Shown here piece by piece: positions 1-6,959 of a stretch of 64,000 nucleotides of DNA. Within the stretch, counting starts at the first letter, position 1, and each line of letters opens with the position of its first letter. Source of the DNA: Planctomyces sp. (GTDB lineage: Bacteria; Planctomycetota; Planctomycetia; Planctomycetales; Planctomycetaceae); assembly GCA_019636235.1 (NCBI GenBank), contig JAHBXW010000019.1, positions 1-64,000 on the forward strand, in the 5' to 3' direction. The translations under genes and the position numbers were made by a program. The notes beneath the pieces are model-generated. The model was not told the origin of the DNA. It saw nothing but the letters and a program-made list of their open reading frames with translations, and did no database searches.

Positions 1-264
1 ATTAAATTCTCGGGTGACCTGGTGTATCTGGTACTGATCCGGGGCAGCAATCTTGATCGTTCCATTGAAGGCGGGGGGATTGATCTCATCCGGGCTGGTC
101 TGCAACGCCACCGGGTATTGTGGGTGAGAGAGATGAGTGAGGAGGATATCCGCGATACCGGAGAGAACGGTCCGACCATCGACAGCATCGCAATCGCCGA
201 ATTTGAATCGCACTCTGAGTTGAAGAAATGGCTCGATGACGAAGCGTCCTCATTCTCGCTCTAA
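1..264 (+). CDS. 3' end of a hypothetical protein gene, cut by the window edge
   Basis: The reading frame is open from base 1 to a stop at 262-264, so this is probably the C-terminal part of a gene that begins outside the window; a GTG at 22 would be an alternative start. The last 40 residues (…IAIAEFESHSELKKWLDDE…) have the alternating strand-then-helix look of small ferredoxin-fold proteins such as DUF1330 or EthD-type monomers, but that is only a visual impression. The stretch is AT-richer than most of the window, as is the sulfotransferase downstream, which fits accessory DNA. No firm function. Confidence 0.4.
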   Translation: MKFSGDLVYLVLIRGSNLDRSIEGGGIDLIRAGLQRHRVLWVREMSEEDIRDTGENGPTIDSIAIAEFESHSELKKWLDDEASSFSL

Positions 265-477
265 ATGCCCGGTACTCTGCGTCAGGTAATGCACCTGGCA
301 CATTTCGAGGCGCGAGTACGTTTAGTCGTTCAGCCGGTAGGTGCTGAATAGCAGCTTAGAGGAAATGCGACAGACATATACGAAGCCGCAGCTACCCGAC
401 CACTGAATGCCAAGTGTCGGAAGTATTACTATGTCGCATTCGCCATTTTGTCGCATCCCCACGTTTCCCCACGAAGC

Positions 478-495
478 AGTGGTTCACAAACCACT
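478..495. repeat. Perfect 7-bp inverted repeat (hairpin)
   Basis: AGTGGTT at 478-484 and AACCACT at 489-495 are exact complements around a 4-base loop. No T-run follows on either strand, so it is not a classical terminator. It sits between the ATGCGACA repeats and the possible promoter of the sulfotransferase gene and could be an operator or an element end. Confidence 0.45.
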
Positions 496-523
496 TGACT
501 GAACTCCATTTGTGGTGATTTAT
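495..523 (+). promoter_or_regulatory. Possible sigma70-type promoter for the sulfotransferase gene
   Basis: TTGACT at 495-500 matches five of six bases of the -35 consensus. Seventeen bases later, ATTTAT at 518-523 is a weak -10 candidate. It would drive the gene starting at 562, or at 529 with a very short leader. This is a weak call. Confidence 0.25.
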
Positions 524-561
524 GCAGAATGCGACACATCAACATTTCGAACGGATTGCGC

Positions 562-1458
562 ATGACAAACAGAACACAGCGATTCATCTGCATTGGGACT
601 CAAAAGGCCGGTACAAGCTGGCTTCACTGGAATCTCTTCTTTCATCCTGAAACCGACATCATTGAGCAAAAGGAGTTTAACTACTTCTGGCCCGTGTTTG
701 ACTGGCGAGCTTGTTTGCAGAACCGCGTCGATAGCGGTTTCGAGTCCTGGAATGGTGCCCTGCGCACTCTCATCAAGTCAGCTTGTTATTGCAATCCACG
801 GTTCAACTACCGCCAGTACATTCAATGCTTGTGGCCGATACGTACACCGGCACGGTACTTGAGGATCATAACGCCACGCAAAGGCAAGAAGATTGCCGGC
901 GACATCTGCCCCGTGTACGCAAATGCCAGCATCGACCGGCTGCGCGAATACTATTCCGTACTTAGCCAATCCAAGAGAATGATTATTCTGCGAAATCCAA
1001 TTGAGCGTGCATGGTCGCAATTTCGGATGATTACCGTCACGAGGAATCTGGGCGACCTGGACGAGGAGGGCATGAAGCGGGAGATCGACGCTCGTTGCCT
1101 GGCATATTCGCGATATAGCGAGATACTGAACACATGGGACCGTGCCGGCTTGCCGCTTGATGTATTTTTCTATGAAGAGCTGTGCCATGATCCCGCCATG
1201 TTCTTCAAAACAATTTGCGAGTACCTAGGGATCACGCCCCTCGCGGACTTTCCCAACAGCAAAGTGCATGAGCCGATCCATGTGGGAAGGAAAATGTCGA
1301 TGCCGGATTCCATTCGCGCCCATTTGGAGCAACGGCTGGGTGATGAGATCGCTTTTTGCTCGCAGCGGTTTCCGAATCGATGGACGCGCGACTGGGCGAA
1401 TCCGTTAGCGGACCAGCAGGTTCGCGTTGCTTGTGCCGGTGCTGGAACTGGCGAGTGA
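562..1458 (+). CDS. PAPS-dependent sulfotransferase
   Basis: Transfers a sulfuryl group from PAPS to an acceptor, probably a carbohydrate. The 5'-phosphosulfate loop is GTQKAGTSW at residues 12-20 (numbering from the ATG at 562), and the 3'-phosphate-binding strand and helix is LRNPIERAWSQF at 143-154, both in the usual spacing for the Sulfotransfer_1 fold. The length, about 298 residues, is normal. An upstream in-frame ATG at 529 would add 11 residues, but it lies in a repeated octamer, and family members usually begin just before the PAPS loop, so I prefer 562. The gene is AT-richer than the chromosome to its right and stands alone in an accessory region, suggesting transfer. The acceptor cannot be told. 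Confidence 0.85.
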   Translation: MTNRTQRFICIGTQKAGTSWLHWNLFFHPETDIIEQKEFNYFWPVFDWRACLQNRVDSGFESWNGALRTLIKSACYCNPRFNYRQYIQCLWPIRTPARYLRIITPRKGKKIAGDICPVYANASIDRLREYYSVLSQSKRMIILRNPIERAWSQFRMITVTRNLGDLDEEGMKREIDARCLAYSRYSEILNTWDRAGLPLDVFFYEELCHDPAMFFKTICEYLGITPLADFPNSKVHEPIHVGRKMSMPDSIRAHLEQRLGDEIAFCSQRFPNRWTRDWANPLADQQVRVACAGAGTGE

Positions 1459-1576
1459 TCGAGCGTCTCAAAGGTCGGCAGTACGGAACCTCGCCTGGAG
1501 TCGGCCGGGGCTTCCGGTCGCCTTTTTGCAATGACCGGCGACCAGTGGGAGCCTCAATGCTGGCTCTGGTTTGAAA

Positions 1577-1900
1577 TGCCCCCTTACGCGAAACGCGAAT
1601 AGCGTTTTTCGGCGGAAGGGGGGCGAAAGCCCAAAGGTACGGGGGGAGTGCAGTCAAGGACGACCGGCGCGGAGGGGCACCCGGTCTGCACAAGCGAGGC
1701 TTTGCGAGCGCGGAAGATTGGGGAGGAAGCCGCAAAGGTCGCCAGGCCCGATCCTTGACGGCACGGGGGATTCACCCCCTGTTTTGCGCACGAGAGGGCG
1801 AGAGGGGGCGATAGCCGTCCCTCGAAGAGGACCGGAGCGAAGCGAAGCCCGGAAGCACTCGACCGCCCGGATGGCGGACGTGCCCAACTAATGCAGTCCG
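1577..1900 (+). ncRNA. Candidate structured non-coding RNA, class unknown
   Basis: No convincing protein is encoded here, but complementary segments are dense. An outer stem pairs CCCCCTT (about 1580-1586) with AAGGGGG (from about 1616) and contains an inner AAACGC/GCGTTT hairpin. GGGCGAAAGCCC at 1621-1632 is a GNRA-tetraloop hairpin. GTGCA (1649-1653) pairs with TGCAC (about 1687-1691) and encloses GACCGG/CCGGTC. TCAAGGA in that internal loop is complementary to TCCTTGA near 1752-1758, which would make a pseudoknot. CTTTGCG pairs with CGCAAAG, GGGGG with CCCCC around 1764-1778, GAGGG with CCCTC, and CCGCC with GGCGG inside GCAC/GTGC near 1855-1882. The GNRA loops form only in plus-strand RNA. 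I cannot assign a family; HEARO/omega-type RNA or an intron remnant are possibilities, but no IscB, TnpB or maturase gene is nearby. Confidence 0.4.
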
Positions 1901-2002
1901 ACAGGAATGAGTAGACCGTGCGGAACGGAACTTTTTGGGGCTGGCGGCATGCTGCTGCTGTCTGTTCCATCAGGTCTACGAAGTGCGCGATGCGGACTCC
2001 GT

Positions 2003-2218
2003 CTAGCCGGGTCGGCGGACATTCGTCGGATCGGGTTGGCGATTCGCCTTGATTCGGTCCGCGTGTGCTCCCTGGGCTTCGGAGAGCACCTCAACTGATA
2101 GAACGCCGAGTTCAGCCAGTTTTCCGTCATTGAACGCCTGGATGAGTCTTTCTGCGTCCTCAGCGGACATTTGAAGCGTGAGTTTCGTCTTTGGTGTGTG
2201 TGAATCCTGGTCAGACAT
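2003..2218 (-). CDS. Small protein sharing a domain with the adjacent XRE regulator
   Basis: A 71-residue protein. The ATG at 2218 follows GGAGG with a 4-base gap; a longer frame to 2257 lacks such a site. Residues 12-46 (LTLQMSAEDAERLIQAF…) align without gaps to residues about 130-164 of the neighbouring regulator (LTLKMCEEDARSLVVAAF…), with identical LTL, EDA, LEL/LEE and VL positions. The rest is short and polar. It lies about 115 bases downstream of the regulator on the same strand, so the two may be co-transcribed. I do not recognise the domain. A free copy of a regulator's domain could be a partner, a competitor or a sensor subunit; that is inference. Confidence 0.65.
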   Translation of the reverse strand: MSDQDSHTPKTKLTLQMSAEDAERLIQAFNDGKLAELGVLSVEVLSEAQGAHADRIKANRQPDPTNVRRPG

Positions 2219-2333
2219 AGTTCCTCCATGACACTTTGCCTGACATTCTCCCACCAAATGGTTAACAAACAGTTACGAATGCGCTGAGCCGGACGTGGGC
2301 GCGGAAGTCCGAATGGTGCAGCAAAAGCGAGTG

Positions 2334-3092
2334 CTACGAGTCGCCTGTCGCGTTGGGCTTTCTCTTTGCCTTGGTGTCCAGTTCTTCGCCCTCGCTAAGC
2401 TTGCGTAGGGTTTCTCTCAGTCGCTTCTCGGATTCGGCCGCTTTCTTGATTTTGTCGAACGGGTCGTTTTCGGAATCGGCTTGTTTCGTTTTGCGCTTCC
2501 CTGGCTTCTTGCGCATCATTCTGCGTATGTACGCTTTCTTCTCTTCGATGATCTCTAAGTCGATGGCGTGAGGCAGTGTAAGTGGCATCTCGAAGTCTTC
2601 ATCTAAAACGGTGAGCGAAATGAACGCAAGCTCTTCCAGATGACCGTTAAATGCGGCTACGACAAGAGAACGCGCGTCTTCTTCGCACATCTTGAGGGTG
2701 AGTTTGATGCTTCCCTCCTCCAAGCCAGAAACGCTGAGCGTTCCTATCGCGTGCATAAGCGTCGAGACTTGCGAGAGCAAGTTTGACACACCTTCGGATG
2801 TTTCTGCCATCTCGATAGGCAGTCCGAGCACAACCTGAATTGTGATTTGGCGACTAGCGGCGGTGGCTGCGGACGGCGTAGAACCTTCGAGAAGGTCGTC
2901 GGGTTCAACGTTCAAAACTTCAGCGATTAGCGCCAGCGTATCGCGCCGATAGGAGTTTCCGTTCAGAACGTTGGTGAGTGTCTTGGGTGTAATCCCAGCC
3001 AATTTCGCCAGTCTGGCTTGGCTCAATGCTTTGGCTTCGAGGAGTTGCTCTACCGCTTCTCGACTTACTTTGCGCATCGTGGTGCGGCTCAT
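2334..3092 (-). CDS. XRE-family transcriptional regulator with a C-terminal domain of unknown function
   Basis: A 252-residue protein. Residues 12-62 form a Cro/CI-type helix-turn-helix (LSQARLAKLAGITPKTLTNV followed by an LNGN turn). Residues 83-170 form an alpha/beta region holding the 35-residue motif shared with the small downstream protein. Residues 180-252 are highly charged and probably helical or disordered. It is transcribed divergently from the ParB-like gene across a 186-base gap rich in inverted repeats, the usual place for an element's own repressor. I infer that it controls the integrative element. Base composition is more AT-rich than the transfer genes to the right, so it may have a separate origin. 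Confidence 0.85.
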   Translation of the reverse strand: MSRTTMRKVSREAVEQLLEAKALSQARLAKLAGITPKTLTNVLNGNSYRRDTLALIAEVLNVEPDDLLEGSTPSAATAASRQITIQVVLGLPIEMAETSEGVSNLLSQVSTLMHAIGTLSVSGLEEGSIKLTLKMCEEDARSLVVAAFNGHLEELAFISLTVLDEDFEMPLTLPHAIDLEIIEEKKAYIRRMMRKKPGKRKTKQADSENDPFDKIKKAAESEKRLRETLRKLSEGEELDTKAKRKPNATGDS

Positions 3093-3187
3093 TTCTATTT
3101 TTCCAGTCTGCTTCCACGAACTTTCTGGTCTGTTACACGCTTACGGGAATGCTGTGATTTTGGATTGTCTTTAGGATTTTCGGTGAA

Positions 3188-3235
3188 GAGCACGCCTGCC
3201 GGAAACGGCCGGTGCAACACGGGTTGCGAGTGCTC
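3188..3235. promoter_or_regulatory. Inverted-repeat cluster between divergent genes
   Basis: GAGCAC at 3188-3193 is complementary to GTGCTC at 3230-3235. Inside this, GCCG GAAA CGGC at 3198-3209 is a tetraloop hairpin, and GTGC at 3212-3215 is an alternative partner for GCAC at 3190-3193. The two mutually exclusive pairings could be an attenuator or a leader structure of the ParB-like gene. In DNA, the same repeats could be operators for the divergent XRE regulator or part of an origin of transfer. Confidence 0.35.
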
Positions 3236-3278
3236 GATTGGTCAAAGTCACCGGACATTTTCCTGAAAAAGGCATCCA

Positions 3279-4097
3279 ATGGCAACCCTCGCATCCAAGC
3301 CGCTCAACTGGTTCAAGGTCAGGTCTCAGGCCCGCCGCTGCTTCGATGAAGCCGAACTCCAGCCACTCGGCGAGTCGCTCAAAGTCAAACAACTCCAGCC
3401 GGTACTGGCCCGTGATGATGGAACGCTGATCGCGGGGGAGCGCCGCCTGCGGGCGGCAAGGCTCGTGGGACTCAAGGAACTGCTGGTCGTGGTCTCGGAT
3501 GAGCCGATGAGCGAATCCGAGCTTCGCATCTTCCAGCTCACCGAAAACGTCCATCGGGCCGACCTTACCGACGCCGAGAAGTGGCACGCCTGCGATGAAC
3601 TTCTGCGGCTCAATCCGGACTGGAACAACAAGGATCTGGCGGCTCATTTGAAACTGGCCGAGTCCACCGTCACCAAGTACCTGGCTGCCTCGCGCTGCGT
3701 GCCCGAAGTGCAGCAGGCGCTGGAGGCGGGCGAGATCGGCATCACAACGGTTTATGAAATCAGCCGGGCCGATGCCGGACAGCAGGCGGAATTGCTGGCT
3801 CTCAAACGCTCCGGCACGTCCCGCGACGGACTGGCCCGGCGGGTGCGGCAGGCGAAGGACAAGGAGGCGTCGCCGTCCCAAAAGAAACCGGCGGGGCGGG
3901 GGCAGGTCAGACGCATCCTGTGCCCACTGGCCTCCGGCGTATCCATCTCGGCCTCGGGCAATGAGCTTTCGCTCGATGACCTGATCGAAGCCCTTGGAGA
4001 CGCCCAGAAAGAAGCCCGCAAGGCTCGCGAGCAGGGCCTGGACGCCAAGACCTTCAGCGCCGTGATGAGAGACAAGGCGCGGAAAGGCGGTGCCTGA
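3279..4097 (+). CDS. ParB/Srx-type nuclease-fold protein with HTH
   Basis: A 272-residue protein of the ParB/RepB/Spo0J superfamily. The N-terminal ParB nuclease-like fold shows GERRLRAA at 53-60 and ENVHRADLT at 89-97, the nucleotide- and DNA-contacting boxes of the family. A helix-turn-helix follows at about 117-140, and the C-terminal 80 residues are charged. No ParA is nearby, so a standard partition system is not supported; in integrative elements such proteins often act as regulators or with the transfer machinery. It starts at an ATG after an AAAAAGG ribosome site and its stop overlaps the next start by one base (TGATG), so the two genes are translationally coupled. Confidence 0.88.
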   Translation: MATLASKPLNWFKVRSQARRCFDEAELQPLGESLKVKQLQPVLARDDGTLIAGERRLRAARLVGLKELLVVVSDEPMSESELRIFQLTENVHRADLTDAEKWHACDELLRLNPDWNNKDLAAHLKLAESTVTKYLAASRCVPEVQQALEAGEIGITTVYEISRADAGQQAELLALKRSGTSRDGLARRVRQAKDKEASPSQKKPAGRGQVRRILCPLASGVSISASGNELSLDDLIEALGDAQKEARKAREQGLDAKTFSAVMRDKARKGGA

Positions 4098-5725
4098 TGG
4101 ATCGCAGCACGTCTTTCGCACAAGTCTTTCAGACCTTTGCCGGGATCGGTTGCCTTGGCACTGCGGCCCTGCTGGGCGAGCGCGGCCTTCCAGGTGATGA
4201 ACCGCTGGTCGCTGCCCTCGGGCTGGGCGGGTTCGCCTGCATGGCGCACGCGGCTTATCGGAACCTGACCGGAGGGTCCGGCCCTCAACCGTCCGTATCG
4301 GGCGACGGGCTGGAGCGCACGCTGCTGCGCTGGACGCAGGATGATGCGTTCAGCGTTCGCGAACTGCTCAATGGCGGGGTGGCTATTTTCGGGCGCACCG
4401 GATCGGGCAAGACCTCTTCAAGCGGCAAGGCCCTCGGCAATGCCATTGTCCGCCTGCCGGGCAGCGGCGGGCTGATCCTGGCTGCCAAGCCGGGTGAGGA
4501 CCGCGAGATGTGGGAACGTATCTTTGCGGCAGCAGGCCGCCGGGATGATCTGTTCATCTTCTCACCCGATTCACCGCTTCGGTTCAACTTCCTCGATTAC
4601 GAGATGCAACGCGGCGGCCATACGCGCGCCATCACGAAGTGCATCACCGTCATCGGGGAGACGCTCCGTTCCAGCGACACCGACAACCGGGAATCGGCGG
4701 ATTTCTGGCAGAAGGAGCAGGAGCGGATGATCTACAACGCGGTCGAGGTGGTGAAGCTCGCCACCGGCCGCATCACGGCCCCCGACCTCCAGCGATTCAT
4801 CACCGGTGCGGCGATGATGCCGCAGCAATTCACCTCCGAAGAATGGCTGGGTGGATTTCATAACCAATGCCTCAAGGCGGCGTGGGAGAAGCAGAAGTCA
4901 TCGCTGGAATCGCATGACTACGAACTGGCCAAAGAATACTGGCTGAACGAATTCGTCTTCATGGCGGACAAGACCCGCTCGTCAATTCTGACCGGCGTGA
5001 TGGGCATCCTGCACACCTTCAATACCGGGCTGGTGCGCGAACTGGTCAGCACGACGACGAATGTCACGCCCGACGATCTGTTCGCGGGCAAGTGGGTGCT
5101 GATTGATATGGCCCCGTCGGAATGGGGCGACATCGGCCTGTTCGTCGCCGGTGGCTGGAAGTTCCTGGCCGAAAAGGCCGTGCTCCGCCGGATCGCCGAT
5201 AATGCGGCGAACTGCGTCACCATCTGGGCGGACGAGGCGCAGCAATTCGTCAACAGCTTTGATGCCCATTTCATCGCCCAGTGCCGCAGCCATTGCGGCT
5301 GCATGATCTATCTGACGCAATCGCTTCACGCCTATTACGCGGCGATGCCGGGGCAGGCGGGGCGGCACCAGGCCGACAGCCTGCTGACCAACTTCCACAC
5401 CAAGCTGTTTCACGCATTAGGCGATCTGGAGACGGCGAACTGGGCCAGCGGCCTGATCGGCAAGTCCCTCCAGACCTTCACCGGCGGCACCATGACGCCG
5501 CCCGAGAGCCTGTACGGCGAACTGATGGGCCAGAGCCGCTACAGCGGCAACTTCTCACAGCATTTTGAATCGACCCTGCAAAGCAATGAATTCATGCACG
5601 GGCTTCGCACCGGCGGTGCGGCGAACGGCTTTGTGTGTGACTGCTTCGTGATCCGAAGCGGCGAGCCTTTCACAAACGGCCAGAACTGGACGCGGGCCAG
5701 CTTCGACCAGCGTAGCGGCGGCTGA
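4097..5725 (+). CDS. VirD4/TraG-type conjugative coupling ATPase
   Basis: A 542-residue membrane-anchored ATPase of the type IV coupling protein family, which delivers DNA-protein substrates to a secretion channel. Two weak hydrophobic stretches lie near residues 10-25 and 38-53. Walker A is GRTGSGKTSS at 99-108 and the Walker B-like strand with downstream acidic pair is VTIWADEAQQF at 374-384. LTQS at 407-410 matches the position of the sensor motif of TraG/TraD proteins. It is translationally coupled to the ParB-like gene. No relaxase, VirB4 or pilus gene is visible, so the DNA substrate must be prepared by another protein or element. The gene clearly belongs with the module ending in the serine recombinase. 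Confidence 0.9.
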   Translation: MDRSTSFAQVFQTFAGIGCLGTAALLGERGLPGDEPLVAALGLGGFACMAHAAYRNLTGGSGPQPSVSGDGLERTLLRWTQDDAFSVRELLNGGVAIFGRTGSGKTSSSGKALGNAIVRLPGSGGLILAAKPGEDREMWERIFAAAGRRDDLFIFSPDSPLRFNFLDYEMQRGGHTRAITKCITVIGETLRSSDTDNRESADFWQKEQERMIYNAVEVVKLATGRITAPDLQRFITGAAMMPQQFTSEEWLGGFHNQCLKAAWEKQKSSLESHDYELAKEYWLNEFVFMADKTRSSILTGVMGILHTFNTGLVRELVSTTTNVTPDDLFAGKWVLIDMAPSEWGDIGLFVAGGWKFLAEKAVLRRIADNAANCVTIWADEAQQFVNSFDAHFIAQCRSHCGCMIYLTQSLHAYYAAMPGQAGRHQADSLLTNFHTKLFHALGDLETANWASGLIGKSLQTFTGGTMTPPESLYGELMGQSRYSGNFSQHFESTLQSNEFMHGLRTGGAANGFVCDCFVIRSGEPFTNGQNWTRASFDQRSGG

Positions 5726-5770
5726 TACACGCCTACCTGTTTCCTTTTTTTCAACCTGACGGGGGTACTC

Positions 5771-6343
5771 ATGCAACAGCAACAAAGTGGCGGTCCCGGT
5801 GACCGCCTGACGATGGCGGGGAGTTTCAACGGGCTGCATGTCCTGGCCAATGCCCATGCCCTGACCTGCACGGTCTTCCTTAGATGCGACTATGGTCGTG
5901 ATGGCATCGGATTGTACGGGCTGATCTCGCCCCTGCTGATCCTCGGCTATGGCAGCTTCGCCAATTGCGGCCCGATGTTCGTCTATTTCGTGCTCTGGGT
6001 GGCAGCCGTCCTCTGCCAACGGATGCGCCAGTTCAGGAACTGGCGGCGCGGGGCGATCATCCACAGCCGCTACAACGGCTATCCCTTCGTCTCCAAGCGG
6101 CTCTTCCCGCGCCTGACGGAACTGAACGCACGCGGCGTGGATGCGTTCCTGTGCCTGGTCATCGGCGGGGTGCTCGCGCAGTTCAGCCAGCCGCTCGGCT
6201 TCTTCGTGATGGCTGGCTTTCTCTCGATCCTGTTTTCCGAAGCGGTGATGGTCGAGGCGACGAAGCGGCGGCTGCGAACGATGCGGGACGCGGAGATTGA
6301 GCAGCGGTACCTGGCTGAGCAGTACAAGTCGGGCCGTTTCTGA
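5771..6343 (+). CDS. Hypothetical multi-span membrane protein of the element
   Basis: A 190-residue protein with a soluble N-terminus followed by hydrophobic stretches around residues 47-62, 66-81 and 124-148, then a charged helical tail. The run of basic residues near 84-97 suggests that the loop after the second span is cytoplasmic. It lies 45 bases after the coupling ATPase gene in the same direction and is probably in one operon. Position suggests a membrane partner of the coupling protein, in the way small inner-membrane proteins accompany VirD4 homologues; no sequence motif proves this. Confidence 0.72.
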   Translation: MQQQQSGGPGDRLTMAGSFNGLHVLANAHALTCTVFLRCDYGRDGIGLYGLISPLLILGYGSFANCGPMFVYFVLWVAAVLCQRMRQFRNWRRGAIIHSRYNGYPFVSKRLFPRLTELNARGVDAFLCLVIGGVLAQFSQPLGFFVMAGFLSILFSEAVMVEATKRRLRTMRDAEIEQRYLAEQYKSGRF

Positions 6344-6347
6344 TCCC

Positions 6348-6376
6348 TCACTTTTTCATGAAAGGACAATGCCATG
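6348..6376 (+). repeat. Leader repeat, copy A, ahead of the 6374 gene
   Basis: The 29 bases ending in the start ATG (TCACTTTTTC, then a TGAAAGGA ribosome site, then TGCCATG) recur almost exactly at 6932-6959 before another gene of the element. A related TTTTCCTGAAAAAGG leader precedes the ParB-like gene at about 3256-3281. Conserved leaders point to duplicated or co-selected translation-initiation regions. Confidence 0.5.
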
Positions 6377-6685
6377 TCAGAAGAACAGGACGGCATCTGG
6401 CAGCAGATGCTTGCCAAACGCGCCGAATGGGCGGCGGAGCAGCCGTCCCTTTCGGCTGAACTCAAAGCAATGGGGCGGGAAGCCATCAAGGACGTGCGCG
6501 GCACGATACACGAGACGTTCTTCGGCCAGCCGGAGCACATGTCGGAGATGGGGACACCCCTCAATCCGACACCGCAGATGACGACCCAGGATTTGGGCAC
6601 GGTTTACGGTTCTTACGAGTCCATGCTCGATGCCTACGCGGAGCGTGGCAGCGAGCAGCAACACCAAGAGGAGATGGAAAGATGA
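6374..6685 (+). CDS. Hypothetical soluble protein of the element
   Basis: A 103-residue acidic protein without membrane spans, cysteine motifs or a recognisable domain. It begins with charged helical sequence and ends in a Glu/Gln-rich tail. The ATG follows AAAGGA at good spacing, and the 3' end overlaps the next gene by four bases (ATGA), so both are almost certainly translated together. No function can be assigned. Confidence 0.68.
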   Translation: MSEEQDGIWQQMLAKRAEWAAEQPSLSAELKAMGREAIKDVRGTIHETFFGQPEHMSEMGTPLNPTPQMTTQDLGTVYGSYESMLDAYAERGSEQQHQEEMER

Positions 6686-6906
6686 TTGAGAGTTTCGTGA
6701 ATGATCTGGCGATGGGACTGGCCCTGATCGGCTTTGCCATCTTCGGCGTCGTGTACGTCGTCGGAGTGCTTCTTTACCTGCTCGCGCGGCATTGCCACCG
6801 CGACTACAAGAAGCAAGGTGGCGCAAGAGTCGTGATTCCCAAAGCCGTGGGCGGCACGGCGGCGAAGATCGTAGGCCATGCGATTCGCAAGCGTTTCCTC
6901 GGATGA
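6682..6906 (+). CDS. Small membrane protein of the element
   Basis: A 74-residue protein with one strong hydrophobic segment at about residues 11-35, followed by a basic cytoplasmic-looking tail (HRDYKKQGGARVVIPK). The start overlaps the stop of the preceding gene by four bases. Single-span small proteins are common in transfer modules, but nothing more specific can be said. Confidence 0.68.
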   Translation: MIESFVNDLAMGLALIGFAIFGVVYVVGVLLYLLARHCHRDYKKQGGARVVIPKAVGGTAAKIVGHAIRKRFLG

Positions 6907-6931
6907 ATCAACCAGTCTGTGTTTTTCAACG

Positions 6932-6959
6932 TCACTTTTTCTGAAAGGAGTGTGCCATG
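6932..6959 (+). repeat. Leader repeat, copy B, ahead of the zinc-ribbon gene
   Basis: TCACTTTTTC followed by TGAAAGGA and TGCCATG repeats the arrangement at 6348-6376 with one deletion and a few substitutions. It contains the ribosome site and start codon of the gene at 6957. Confidence 0.5.

Larger units (their letters stand above)
365..536. repeat. Four copies of ATGCGACA in inverted orientations
   Basis: The octamer ATGCGACA occurs forward at 365-372 and 529-536. Its complement TGTCGCAT occurs at 432-439 and 449-456. Three of the four copies extend to AATGCGACA or its complement. Four copies of an 8-mer in 172 bases of non-coding DNA is more than chance would give, so a protein-binding array (regulator, transposase or recombinase arm sites) is plausible. 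The last copy overlaps the first possible ATG of the sulfotransferase gene. Confidence 0.55.

Noticed and set aside
1571-1891. 106-residue plus-strand frame, with overlapping minus-strand frames at 1584-1970 and 1654-1887
   Set aside because: Gly/Arg/Pro-rich translations without domain character. The complementary segments explain the region better as structured RNA or non-coding DNA.
1888-2268. 126-residue minus-strand frame overlapping the small shared-domain protein
   Set aside because: Arg/Ser/Pro-rich shadow; the other frame aligns with the neighbouring regulator and has a ribosome site.
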